Source: SABI01 sp963677695 (GTDB taxonomy: Bacteria > Spirochaetota > Spirochaetia > Sphaerochaetales > Sphaerochaetaceae). From it: a DNA stretch of 64,000 nucleotides. The stretch covers positions 2,046,001 through 2,110,000 of the forward strand of contig CAXXUJ010000001.1 of NCBI GenBank assembly GCA_963677695.2. Reading direction: 5' to 3'. Below, piece by piece: positions 1 to 7,897 of this stretch (the stretch's first letter is position 1; every line of letters begins with the position of its first letter). The notes below the pieces were generated by a model. It saw only the letters and a program-made list of their open reading frames with translations. It made no database searches and had not been told where the DNA came from. Position numbers and translations under genes: made by a program.

Positions 1-1057
1 TATCTCTAAGAAATTCGAACCACTTTTTTATTGACGGACCTACCTGGCCATAGATGATATATCTCAAGTCTTCGCCTATGGGTGGGGCTAGAGCACCACA
101 TTCAATACCGTATCGAAAAATTTTCACCTCTGGATTCTTAAACTCATCCTGTATATTTTTTAGCGTATTTTTCGTTTCTTCAAACATTTGAGCTACAGAA
201 GTACCCATTGTTGGAATCTGTTTTGTATTATCTAAAATTTCTTTGTTATCATTATGGATTTTGGTAGACTCACTTTTTATTTGGTGAAGGATTTCTTCCA
301 ATAAGTCATCCTTTTCGGTTGACCAAGGTGTTTGTCCATCAAAACAATAGGTCTCCCCAAAACAAGAGAGCGCAAATAATCTTCTTTCTTCGTATTCATT
401 TTTTATATTAACGGCTTGGCGAAAATAGTTCGCAATACCCACCATTTGTGATTCCTTCGTGATCGAATCATTAAAGAGTTCATTTTTAATTTGTTTATAA
501 AAATCTACAATCCGTTTTTGATGGGCGGTGTATGGATAGTATGGGCAAAATAATCTTGGTACTCCTTGAATCCCAAATTGTATGGGCCAACTGTAGAGGG
601 CATAAAAAATAGATTCCTTATTTATCTCCTTTTTTCGGTAGGCATTAATCAAGTGGTCCCATTGTTGAATGCGGTCTTTAAATATATTTGAAGCATTGGC
701 ATTGTGAGCTAAAGTGTAAAGTATGGCATGTTTCCCATTGCGAGTGTTTATATAGGTTAGAAAGTCTGGGAAATAACCCGTTAAAACCTCTCCATAGTCC
801 TGGCTGTCTTCAGCATCCCAGAAGGAGATATATCTATCTTGAACGTCATTCTTTTTTTCTATTCTCAACAAATCTATTAAGTCGAACACATCAAGAGGAA
901 AGTATGTATGAGATGTTCCCTCATCCAACACCAGAGGGATCGATAAAATCAGTTTCTGAAAATACTCATAGTTATAGTGGTGTCGATCATCATCTTGCTG
1001 TTCGAAGATTGTGTAATATATTTGATATCCCTGATCCCTTGTCATTTTGTCCCTCAT
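1..1057 (-). CDS. Unknown protein, cut by the left edge
   Basis: An open frame reads from ATG at 1057 to base 1 with no stop, giving at least 352 residues; the C-terminus lies outside the window. A second in-frame ATG at 1045 has a better ribosome site (GAGGGA, 4-5 bases upstream) and may be the real start. The protein begins MRDKMTRDQGYQIYYTIFEQ, is rich in aromatic and charged residues and has no signal peptide or obvious membrane segment. Around residues 265-315 it has a polar helical stretch (EEILHQIKSESTKI, then QMFEETKNTLKNIQ) that could be coiled coil. I recognise no family. The base composition is clearly AT-rich compared with the housekeeping genes to the right, and it shares an island with a restriction-modification system and an integrase, so it is probably acquired accessory cargo. 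The opposite-strand frame at 688-1074 is treated as a shadow. Confidence 0.75.
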   Translation of the reverse strand, partial: MRDKMTRDQGYQIYYTIFEQQDDDRHHYNYEYFQKLILSIPLVLDEGTSHTYFPLDVFDLIDLLRIEKKNDVQDRYISFWDAEDSQDYGEVLTGYFPDFLTYINTRNGKHAILYTLAHNANASNIFKDRIQQWDHLINAYRKKEINKESIFYALYSWPIQFGIQGVPRLFCPYYPYTAHQKRIVDFYKQIKNELFNDSITKESQMVGIANYFRQAVNIKNEYEERRLFALSCFGETYCFDGQTPWSTEKDDLLEEILHQIKSESTKIHNDNKEILDNTKQIPTMGTSVAQMFEETKNTLKNIQDEFKNPEVKIFRYGIECGALAPPIGEDLRYIIYGQVGPSIKKWFEFLRD

Positions 1058-1208
1058 TATATGAAGCAGTTTAGACAACTTTACCATACATTTTAAATTC
1101 CATAAGTAAAAAGTCGAAGAACATATATCGAGCAATTTGACAGGTTAACGAAATCCTTTCCCAAGAATGATGGTTTTGACTTTACCTCAGCCTCCAGAAC
1201 TCTGGTAA

Positions 1209-1322
1209 TTATATCTCAACCTCTTGAAAGGCTAGCTCGCTTGCTTCCCGTACCTTCTTGAAGTATGCTTCATTGACGTAATCTGCAGAGGGTTCGAGCG
1301 TGGCTTGGGTTTTATGACCTGT
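1209..1322 (-). pseudogene. C-terminal remnant of a tyrosine recombinase
   Basis: The last ~37 codons of a minus-strand frame ending at 1209 read TGHKTQATLEPSADYVNEAY and then FKKVREASELAFQEVEI. This resembles the C-terminal catalytic box of phage-type integrases (GH.T...L..YA.H), with serine where the nucleophilic tyrosine would be expected. Upstream the frame continues to 1520 but the residues (MSLTSRSTVAPRF...) look like an antisense shadow of the plus-strand frame at 1321-1629, so the similarity seems to break near 1320. I read it as the tail of a second, decayed integrase, independent of the intact one at 4671-5828. It points to earlier insertion and deletion events in this island. Confidence 0.55.
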
Positions 1323-1629
1323 GCTGCTTTTTTTTAAAAAAATTGAGAATTCTTCGAGCTTATTTGAGATTGCAACTATCAACACAGAAGAGAAGGACAG
1401 GGAGATTCTGGAGACAGTTCCGGAAACTAAGACTTTCGCTCCTCTTCTCGGAGCAGGAGCAACATGGGACCCGAACACGGGAAACCTCGGAGCGACAGTG
1501 GATCTGGAGGTGAGACTCAACAGGTTCTCACTGCTCGTGGGCGCGGAATACTCGCCTTCGGAATGGCTTTTGGAGATTCCCTCTATGGACGACTTGTCGT
1601 TCTCAGCGGGAGCGCAGGTGGAGTTCTGA
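1321..1629 (+). pseudogene. Fragment of a possible phage or surface beta-strand protein
   Basis: A 102-codon frame starts at GTG 1321 without a convincing ribosome site. Its middle and end look like true coding sequence: FAPLLGAGATWDPNTGNLGA, then TVDLEVRLNRFSLLVGAEYS, ending FSAGAQVEF. Alternating hydrophobic and polar residues and a C-terminal phenylalanine are typical of outer-membrane beta strands, but a phage structural origin is equally possible. The frame begins exactly where the integrase remnant on the other strand ends, so it is probably truncated at its 5' end. No family can be named. Confidence 0.35.
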
Positions 1630-1700
1630 TCATTGATTTACTGTAACCCACTGGGAGGGGGTTACTCTAATACCGGTTTTCGAATTCTTCCTGACAAAAT

Positions 1701-1721
1701 AAAAACCCCTCCGAAGAGGGG
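1701..1721 (-). terminator. Rho-independent terminator of the 55-residue gene
   Basis: CCCCTC (1706-1711) pairs with GAGGGG (1716-1721) around a CGAA loop. Read on the minus strand the stem is followed by TTTTTATTTTG. It lies 24 bases after the stop of the minus-strand gene at 1745-1912 and supports that gene as real. Confidence 0.7.
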
Positions 1722-1744
1722 AGAAGGGAAAGGACTAGTGGATT

Positions 1745-1912
1745 TTAAGTATTCTTTCCCAGAGATTTATCCAGTTTTTCTTTTACAGCCTGTTCTACGA
1801 ACTCTCCGATCTTGAGTTTCTTCCCTTTTTTATCGACAGAAGATGCTATGTGTTGCAGCAGTCGGTGGTAAGTGTGAGGATCGGTTGTTGCCCAGAGTCT
1901 GACAGGTTTCAT
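1745..1912 (-). CDS. Small 55-residue protein, possible DNA-binding or antitoxin-like
   Basis: ATG at 1912 to TAA at 1745 gives 55 residues beginning MKPVRLWATTDPHTYHRLLQ and ending VKEKLDKSLGKNT. It is basic and predicted helical, with a pattern (a short strand, then IGEFVEQAVKEKLDK) that resembles ribbon-helix-helix or other small phage and plasmid proteins. That is shape only; no family is confirmed. No strong ribosome site is seen. A clear intrinsic terminator follows the stop. It lies inside the accessory island, between phage remnants and the YjzC-like gene. No toxin partner is adjacent. Confidence 0.5.
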   Translation of the reverse strand: MKPVRLWATTDPHTYHRLLQHIASSVDKKGKKLKIGEFVEQAVKEKLDKSLGKNT

Positions 1913-2002
1913 GAGGATATTTTAAAGCTGTATATTTCAGATTACTATAGCTAGAATGAGAGAAAATATCGAGAATGATCTTTTTCGATAGTCAGTCTCA
2001 AC

Positions 2003-2203
2003 TCAAGCATATGAAGTCATTTTCCACCAGGCACCTTTATCACACGAATTTATCGGTGGAAATCTTTCGCCATTTTCAAGACGAATATATTGTTCCTCAC
2101 TCGTCGGAGAAGGATATCTAGTTCCATCAGTGTAACCATCCCATGCATAGTAAGCATTTGCGGGAGAGATATGTCCTGTCTTGTATCTATCGCCAATTGC
2201 CAT
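2003..2203 (-). CDS. YjzC-like small protein
   Basis: ATG at 2203 is preceded by a strong AGGAGG six bases away, and the frame gives 66 residues. The sequence has a G..SPANAYY..DGYTDG segment near the N-terminus, then EEQYIRLENGERFPP (about residues 36-50) and a final aromatic KGAWWKM. This resembles the YjzC-like family of small proteins of unknown function (conserved motif of leucine-glutamate-x-GE-x-FPP). It is a free-standing gene in the island, transcribed away from the restriction-modification pair. No biochemical role is known to me for this family. Confidence 0.6.
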   Translation of the reverse strand: MAIGDRYKTGHISPANAYYAWDGYTDGTRYPSPTSEEQYIRLENGERFPPINSCDKGAWWKMTSYA

Positions 2204-2315
2204 ATTAAGCCTCCTGAGATAAATATTAACAGGCTTTATTATTTATTCAAATTTAATTTGAGATGATTTATATATTAATTACTGATATATTAAGATTTTA
2301 GTATACATAAGTTTA

Positions 2316-2336
2316 GCAATTAAGCCTTTTAATTGC
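2316..2336. promoter_or_regulatory. Inverted repeat upstream of the restriction gene
   Basis: GCAATTAA (2316-2323) and TTAATTGC (2329-2336) form a perfect 8-bp inverted repeat around GCCTT, 77 bases before the likely restriction gene start. The surrounding 2204-2412 is very AT-rich and carries no gene. It could be an operator for the restriction-modification genes, as control or methyltransferase-bound sites often are, or a weak hairpin. No C-protein gene is visible. Confidence 0.35.
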
Positions 2337-2412
2337 AATAGTTTTTAAATAAAGTAACACAGAAGTGATCATAAAGTGTAAAATACGAGAAAATCAAAGT
2401 CAGGGGATTGAT

Positions 2413-3588
2413 ATGTTTTTCCAGGATCAGAGCGAACAGATCAAGAATAACTATGTAGAATACTTAAGGGGAATTGCCAGTCTTTCGAAACTTTTTTCAG
2501 ATAGTAAATCTCCTTATATTTCCTATAGGGTCTCTGAAAATATATTCTGCAAGACGTTTGATGCAGTGAACGTCTCAAGGTCAGACTGTTCAGCGGATGC
2601 GATGAAACTGCTAAATAATGAAATTAATCTGGGTTTTGGAATTAAAACTTTCCTGGAAAAGAACAACAGAAGTTTTGAGAAAGTCGCGGAATTCAACAAG
2701 GACCTGACTGAAGAAATCAAGAAGTCTATGCGACCTGCGGAACTGGTGGATTATGTAGGTCGGCTGAGAAACCGTCGTATTGAATCTACATGCGATATGC
2801 TCGGTCTGAATAAGATCATTTATCATTGTGTTGTCAGAAACAAAGGAATAGTGAAGATCTATGAACAGGAGATGAATCCAGTGGATCTTGACAATATAAC
2901 CTTCGAACACAGTGAGAGAAGGCACTTATTTTTCAATGACGGATTACATGAGTATGAGCTCAATCTCTCAAAGAGCACTCTTTTTAAGCGGTTCTCATCA
3001 GAGGGATGTCCTACCTATGAATTCGATGCACACATACTCGACAATCCTTATGAACTGATAAAATCTATGGGCAGCGGGGAAAGCTCGGTTGAAAGACCAT
3101 TCGTGGCAGTCCAACCTGAACTCCCCGAAATAGAGGAAACAGTATGTCTGCCATTGTTCTCTCCACGAAATCTGGATAATCCAAAAGTCTTCGAAAAGAG
3201 CGGACTGAATCAATGGAATGCCGGTGGAAGAGACAGGCATCCGGATGAATTGTATATTCCGCTTCCTGTGTGGATTCACAGAGTTTTTCCAGACTTCTTT
3301 CCACCACAGGATACCCATTTTGATCTAAGGCTTCCAAATAGAAATATCTTGAAGGCAAAGGTATGTCAGCAGGGAGGGAAAGCCCTAATGAGTGCCCCCA
3401 ATCAGGATCTTGGTCATTGGATTTTAAGGGACATACTGCACATCCCGGAAGGAGAGCTGGTCACCTATGAAGATCTCAAGAGAATAGGAATAGATTCTGT
3501 TGAAATCAGGAAGTTAGAGGAGCTTTCTTTCGAGATCAACTTCAAGAAAATAGGGACTTACGCAGAGTTCGAAAAAGATTACTTATAG
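2413..3588 (+). CDS. Type II restriction endonuclease with NgoFVII-like C-terminal domain
   Basis: ATG at 2413 with AGGGG seven bases upstream is the preferred start (391 residues); an in-frame GTG at 2365 would add 16 residues. Roughly the last 130 residues (starting near LYIPLPVWIHRVFPDFFPP, then KALMSAPNQDLGHWILRDIL and EGELVTYEDLKRIGIDSVEI) match my recollection of the B3-like DNA-binding domain at the C-terminus of the NgoFVII restriction enzyme family. The N-terminal two thirds lack the HxK phospholipase-D nuclease motif of NgoFVII itself, so its nuclease fold is unidentified. The methyltransferase that follows after 56 bases, on the same strand, supports a complete type II R-M pair. 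The restriction gene comes first, which is compatible with a shared promoter. Function is inferred from the domain and partner. Confidence 0.75.
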   Translation: MFFQDQSEQIKNNYVEYLRGIASLSKLFSDSKSPYISYRVSENIFCKTFDAVNVSRSDCSADAMKLLNNEINLGFGIKTFLEKNNRSFEKVAEFNKDLTEEIKKSMRPAELVDYVGRLRNRRIESTCDMLGLNKIIYHCVVRNKGIVKIYEQEMNPVDLDNITFEHSERRHLFFNDGLHEYELNLSKSTLFKRFSSEGCPTYEFDAHILDNPYELIKSMGSGESSVERPFVAVQPELPEIEETVCLPLFSPRNLDNPKVFEKSGLNQWNAGGRDRHPDELYIPLPVWIHRVFPDFFPPQDTHFDLRLPNRNILKAKVCQQGGKALMSAPNQDLGHWILRDILHIPEGELVTYEDLKRIGIDSVEIRKLEELSFEINFKKIGTYAEFEKDYL

Positions 3589-3644
3589 GGCTGCTTTTCT
3601 TGCCGGCAGGTATTATACTGTCCGAAACTATGGATGGAGCTAAT

Positions 3645-4640
3645 ATGTACACGGTAGGAAGTCTGTTTGCCGGAATCGGCGGTATTGAAAAAGGGTTCGA
3701 GAAAGCAGGGGCAAAAGTCCTGTGGGCCAGCGAGATAGATAAGGCTGCCTGTATTACCTACAGAGCTAATTTCGATCATACTCTCTTCGAAGGTGATGTG
3801 AATTCTCTGATCGCCGATGCGGAAGCTGGAAAAGTTGAGTTACCGAAAATTGATATTCTCACTGCAGGATTTCCCTGCCAGGCATTTTCTATTGCAGGAT
3901 ATCGTAAAGGATTCGAAGACGAGCGGGGAAATCTTTTCTTCTCTATTATGAAGATGGTAGAGTTGCTACGCCCGAAAGCTCTATTCCTGGAGAATGTTAA
4001 AAACCTCCAGACACACGATCATGGAAGAACCTATAAAATCATCAGAGACGCTCTGGATGACGCAGAATACACCTTCACCGATTTTGTGCTGAATACCATG
4101 GAGTACGGGAATATTCCGCAGAATCGAGAAAGAATCTATATGATGTGTTTCGATAAGAATCTCGATTCCCTTGATAAAGACACACATGAGGATCTGAAAA
4201 ATCTTCTTCTACCTGAAAAGATCGAGCTGAACACGAAAGTTCGTGATCTGCTCGAAAACCGAGTGATAGAAGATGCTTATTACTATAAAGAAAATCATCA
4301 GTATTTTTATAAGCTTAATGAAGCGATGACAAACCCGGACACCGTGTATCAGTGGAGAAGAGTGTACGTTCGTGAAAACCAGAGTAATGTATGCCCTACT
4401 CTTACTGCAAACATGGGAACAGGGGGGCACAATGTCCCACTGATCCGTGATGAAAAAGGAATAAGGAAATTCACTCCCAGGGAATGTTTCCGGATGCAGG
4501 GTTTCGATGACTCATACAAACTTCCCCAAACGCTGGCAAAAAGTCACCTATACAAACAGGCGGGGAACTCGGTGAGTGTTCCGGTTATAAGCGCGATTGC
4601 AGAGAAGATGATCGAGCTGATGACCTCTCGTGATCTTTAA
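3645..4640 (+). CDS. DNA (cytosine-5) methyltransferase of the type II R-M system
   Basis: This 331-residue enzyme transfers a methyl group from S-adenosylmethionine to C5 of cytosine and so protects host DNA from the neighbouring nuclease. The motifs appear in order: the AdoMet loop FAGIGG (8-13), the catalytic GFPCQAFS with Cys78, ENV (116-118), QNRER (159-163), and the late RECFRMQGF and QAGNSV motifs. ATG at 3645 has GGAG five bases upstream; an ATG at 3630 and a TTG at 3600 are in frame but less well placed. The target recognition region lies about residues 175-280 and cannot be translated into a site by eye, though NgoFVII-type systems suggest a GC-rich site. Confidence 0.9.
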   Translation: MYTVGSLFAGIGGIEKGFEKAGAKVLWASEIDKAACITYRANFDHTLFEGDVNSLIADAEAGKVELPKIDILTAGFPCQAFSIAGYRKGFEDERGNLFFSIMKMVELLRPKALFLENVKNLQTHDHGRTYKIIRDALDDAEYTFTDFVLNTMEYGNIPQNRERIYMMCFDKNLDSLDKDTHEDLKNLLLPEKIELNTKVRDLLENRVIEDAYYYKENHQYFYKLNEAMTNPDTVYQWRRVYVRENQSNVCPTLTANMGTGGHNVPLIRDEKGIRKFTPRECFRMQGFDDSYKLPQTLAKSHLYKQAGNSVSVPVISAIAEKMIELMTSRDL

Positions 4641-4670
4641 CAAGGTGGAACAGCTGGTGGATATCTGAAT

Positions 4671-5828
4671 TTATGCAAGGAGCGACGTCTGCAGGTCAGT
4701 AACCATCCTGATATCATCTGCTTTGAGATGAAGATAATGATTTGTCATCTTCTCATCTTCATGCCCGATCACTGCGCGCGTGACTGCTCCCTGAATCCCG
4801 GATGCAATAAGCCTGGTATTGAAGAAATGACGCCACGAGTGGAACGTGAGACCTCTTTCCCGTCTCTGTTCCTCCGAGATCTCAAGTGCTGCGCAGATTC
4901 TGGATTGAAGAGTCTTTGTTATAACATTATCCCCTACAGGAGATTTTCCGTTGTCGATTGAAAAAACGTACCCGCGATCAGGGGCGAGAGAAATTATCTG
5001 ATCGTAGATTCTCTTCGTGATCGGGACTTCTCTATCGTGTCCGCTCTTGGTGCTCTTGAGACCATCGACCATACTGTACCCGTGACGGATACAGATTTTA
5101 TCCGGAAGGATGTCTTCTCTCTGCAGTCCGAAAATCTCACCTCTTCTCATACCGGTCATCGAGGCCAGCAGAGAAGCATTGTAGGCGAGCTCATTACCGA
5201 ACCTGTTCGGATCATCAAAAATCTTTTTCATTTCTTCAACAGTGAAGGAGTCATACGATTTATTCGTCACAACGAACTGTTTCACTTTCTTTGCCGGATT
5301 CTCTTTAATGAGGTTCCGGTTCACTGCTTCCTCAAGGATCTGCCGGAGAACAGTCAGCTGCTTATTGCATGTCGCTTTAGAAAGAGGTTTGTCATTCGTT
5401 TCGGACAACACCGAGGCGGGGAGGGCAAGAAGCCATCTGTTTATCTGAGCAGGGGTGATCCGGTCGATCCGCATCTTTCCGAATGCAGGAATAAGGTGTT
5501 TGTCTATGTTATTTCTATTTGTCCTGCAGAACGCCTGAGAGTACTTCCCTCCGCGTGCAATGCGGTCAGTGACTATAGGACACCTTCCCCAGACAAAGAA
5601 CGGCTCAGCGAACTCAGAGAAGATCATAGATATTCTACGGGTTCTCACAGGAACGAGAGTACCTTCCTTCCATCGTTTCATCGCTTCTTCTGTTGCACGG
5701 GCTTTCGACGTTTCCCCGGTGGATACAGAAAATCTTTTTCCGTCTTCATCGTAGGCGTGGTAATAAAAATAATTTTTTCCGTTGGATCTTTTTCTCTTGT
5801 AGATAGAGAAGGGTTGTTTATACCTCAT
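4671..5828 (-). CDS. Tyrosine site-specific integrase of the island
   Basis: This is a 385-residue phage-type integrase. It has an N-terminal arm-binding region (YKRKRSNGKNYFYYHAYDED), a SAM-like core-binding domain, and a catalytic domain with Arg228 (TGMRRGE), His330 and Arg333 (HSWRHFF), His356 (IGHEDEKM) and nucleophile Tyr365 (NHYLH). The ATG at 5828 has GGAG eight bases upstream; the upstream in-frame ATG at 5882 would add 18 poorly conserved residues. It ends 30 bases past the methyltransferase stop, tail to tail. Its start faces the 3' end of tRNA-Leu 120 bases away, the usual geometry for integration at a tRNA gene. All catalytic residues are present, so the enzyme may be active. Confidence 0.9.
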   Translation of the reverse strand: MRYKQPFSIYKRKRSNGKNYFYYHAYDEDGKRFSVSTGETSKARATEEAMKRWKEGTLVPVRTRRISMIFSEFAEPFFVWGRCPIVTDRIARGGKYSQAFCRTNRNNIDKHLIPAFGKMRIDRITPAQINRWLLALPASVLSETNDKPLSKATCNKQLTVLRQILEEAVNRNLIKENPAKKVKQFVVTNKSYDSFTVEEMKKIFDDPNRFGNELAYNASLLASMTGMRRGEIFGLQREDILPDKICIRHGYSMVDGLKSTKSGHDREVPITKRIYDQIISLAPDRGYVFSIDNGKSPVGDNVITKTLQSRICAALEISEEQRRERGLTFHSWRHFFNTRLIASGIQGAVTRAVIGHEDEKMTNHYLHLKADDIRMVTDLQTSLLA

Positions 5829-5947
5829 TTTCAATTCTCCAATTGGTGTCCATTCTGGTGTCCACCAACAATTTGTACTCACACAACAATCCCGTAGGAC
5901 TGTTGAATGAGGTACTTAAATTGTTAGAAAATAAGGTTTTAGAATCT

Positions 5948-6031
5948 TGCGGCCGAGAGGACTTGAACCTCCACGGGATTACTCCCACTAGCCCCTCAAG
6001 CTAGCGTGTCTACCAATTCCACCACGACCGC
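5948..6031 (-). tRNA. tRNA-Leu (GAG)
   Basis: On the minus strand the 84 bases fold as a class II tRNA. The acceptor is GCGGTCG/CGGCCGC with discriminator A. The anticodon stem CTAGC/GCTAG holds loop TTGAGGG, giving anticodon GAG. There is a long variable arm (GGGAGTAATCCC) and a T arm with GTTCAAG. CCA is not encoded. The integrase lies just beyond its 3' end, so this gene is the likely attachment site and the island extends leftwards from it. I found no second copy of the 3' end within the window. Confidence 0.95.
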
Positions 6032-6043
6032 GTGACCTGTGCA

Positions 6044-6072
6044 AAAGTACAGGAAAAACGGAAGTTCGTCAA
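6044..6072 (-). promoter_or_regulatory. Promoter of tRNA-Leu
   Basis: On the minus strand TTGACG (6072-6067), a 17-base spacer and TACTTT (6049-6044) end 12 bases before the tRNA 5' end at 6031, so transcription would start just upstream of the mature tRNA. A 5-bp repeat (CCTGT/ACAGG, 6036-6053) overlaps it. Confidence 0.6.
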
Positions 6073-6091
6073 TACTCTTTTACGAGAAATC

Positions 6092-7897
6092 TCACACTTT
6101 CAATTCATTGAACTGATCGAGTAGATCTTTGAACTTTTTCAGGGCGGAGGCGACAGGATCGGGGGTGCTCATATCGACTCCTGCTTTCTTCAGTGAATCG
6201 ATAGGGTAGGTGGATCCTCCGCTCTTCAGGAATGAAAGGTATTCCTCTCTCTCCTTCTCAGCTCCGTTCAACACTCTCTCTGAGAGGGCCATGGCTGCAC
6301 TTATTCCTGTGGCATACTTATATACATAGAATGCACGATAGAAGTGAGGTATTCTGAGTCCTTCCAGATCGCTGAGTTCATGAAGTGTGACTTCTTCACC
6401 GAAATAGAGGTTCAGGAGCTTACGGTATTCACTCCTAAGGAGTTCTATGGTGATCGGTTCGCCTTTTTCTGCCAGTTCATGGATGATGTGTTCGTACTCG
6501 GCAAACATCGTCTGACGGTAGAGGGTTGCCACTGTATCGTCGAGCTGTTTGCCTATGATGTATTTCTTCAGTTTTGTATCATCGGTCGTCTCTACAAGAT
6601 GGGAGGCAAGGAGCTGCTCATTGAACGTGCTTGCAACCTCTGCTTCGAAGATGGTGTAGTCGTAGGAACTGAAGGGGTTGTTCGCAGCAGAGTAGTGGGA
6701 GTGCATGCTGTGGCCGCCTTCATGGGCGAGGGTGAATACATCGCGGAGGACATCTTCATGGTAGTTCATCAGGATATAGGGGAGAGACTCGTACGAGCCG
6801 CTTGAGAAGGCGCCTGAGCGCTTTCCTTTGTTCTCATACCTGTCTACCCATCTTTCTTCCAGGAGTCCGCTCCTGATGGTTCTCACATACTCTTCACCGA
6901 GAGGGGCGAGGGCTTCGGTAATCACATCGACAGCTTCCTCGTAGGTGTGCTTCACCTTGATATCTTTCACCACCGGAGTATAGACGTCCCAGTGGTAGAG
7001 TTTCTTCACACCGAGTTCCTTCTTTCTCATTGCATAGTACTCATGAAGGGCAGGAAGCGCCTCGTGAACGCTGGTGATGAGTGAATCATACACAGAAGGA
7101 TCGACATTGTCGGGGAAGAGGGCTCTCTTCCTCGAACTTTCATATTTTCTCACCTTGGAGCGGAATATGTCCTGCTTGATGCTTGTCTCATAGAGAGAGG
7201 CGAGGGTGTAGCGGTGAGCTTCGAAGGTTTTGTAGAACTGAAGGTAGGTCTTCTTTCTGATCTTCCCGTCAGGATTCTGCAGAAGGAGCCCGTAGGTGCT
7301 CTGGGTGAGGGGGACTTTGCCGTCATCGGTCTTGACTGAGCCGAAATTGAGATCGACATTGGTGAGGGCGGAAAAGGTTGCCTGGGCCTTGCCTCCCACT
7401 TCACTCTGAAGTGCCATCACTTCTTCGAGTTCGGCTGAAAGGACATGTTCCTTGAATCGTCTCATTTTCTGAATGGAAATCCTGTACTGATCGAAATCGC
7501 TTTCTGCAATCCAGGAATCGATGAGATCATCATCGATGGAGAGGATCTCAGGTTCGATGAAGCTCATCGCTGCCGATAGGGAGGTGAGGGTGTACATCGC
7601 CTTTCCTTTGAGTTTTTCGTTCTCGTTGTCCGATCCGTCTCCCGCATGACGGAGGAAGGCATACTGCCCGACTGATTCGCCGAGGAGTCCCGCTTCATCG
7701 AGAAAAGCCATCAGCTCAAGAAAGGTTTCACGGCTCTCACCCACTCTGTTCTTGTAACCTGCTACCTTTTCAGCAATCTCATCAAGTTTTTTCAGGTCCT
7801 CTTCCCACTTCTCCACTGATGTGTAAAGTTTACTGAGGTCCCAGGTATCGTGTTCATTGACTTCGCTTCTCAGCGGTATCGTATGTGTATCGCTCAT
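6092..7897 (-). CDS. pepF: Oligoendopeptidase F (M3 family zinc peptidase)
   Basis: This 601-residue cytoplasmic metallopeptidase is full length for the PepF family and cleaves short peptides. The zinc site is HEGGH, with His392, Glu393 and His396; the downstream FEAEVAS (Glu418/Glu420) supplies the third ligand. The N-terminal helical PepF lid domain covers about residues 1-200. The start overlaps the rdgB stop by four bases (ATGA), so the two are translationally coupled. It ends the minus-strand run that begins at tig. Confidence 0.95.
   Translation of the reverse strand: MSDTHTIPLRSEVNEHDTWDLSKLYTSVEKWEEDLKKLDEIAEKVAGYKNRVGESRETFLELMAFLDEAGLLGESVGQYAFLRHAGDGSDNENEKLKGKAMYTLTSLSAAMSFIEPEILSIDDDLIDSWIAESDFDQYRISIQKMRRFKEHVLSAELEEVMALQSEVGGKAQATFSALTNVDLNFGSVKTDDGKVPLTQSTYGLLLQNPDGKIRKKTYLQFYKTFEAHRYTLASLYETSIKQDIFRSKVRKYESSRKRALFPDNVDPSVYDSLITSVHEALPALHEYYAMRKKELGVKKLYHWDVYTPVVKDIKVKHTYEEAVDVITEALAPLGEEYVRTIRSGLLEERWVDRYENKGKRSGAFSSGSYESLPYILMNYHEDVLRDVFTLAHEGGHSMHSHYSAANNPFSSYDYTIFEAEVASTFNEQLLASHLVETTDDTKLKKYIIGKQLDDTVATLYRQTMFAEYEHIIHELAEKGEPITIELLRSEYRKLLNLYFGEEVTLHELSDLEGLRIPHFYRAFYVYKYATGISAAMALSERVLNGAEKEREEYLSFLKSGGSTYPIDSLKKAGVDMSTPDPVASALKKFKDLLDQFNELKV

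Noticed and set aside
688..1074. Plus-strand 128-codon frame
   Set aside because: It is antisense to a much longer minus-strand frame that runs to the window edge and has coherent composition; no ribosome site supports it.
1..4670. Distal att repeat of the island
   Set aside because: I looked for a copy of the tRNA-Leu 3' end in the left part and found none; it is probably outside the window.
5037..5897. Long plus-strand frame of 286 codons
   Set aside because: It lies entirely antisense to the integrase, which has complete catalytic motifs.
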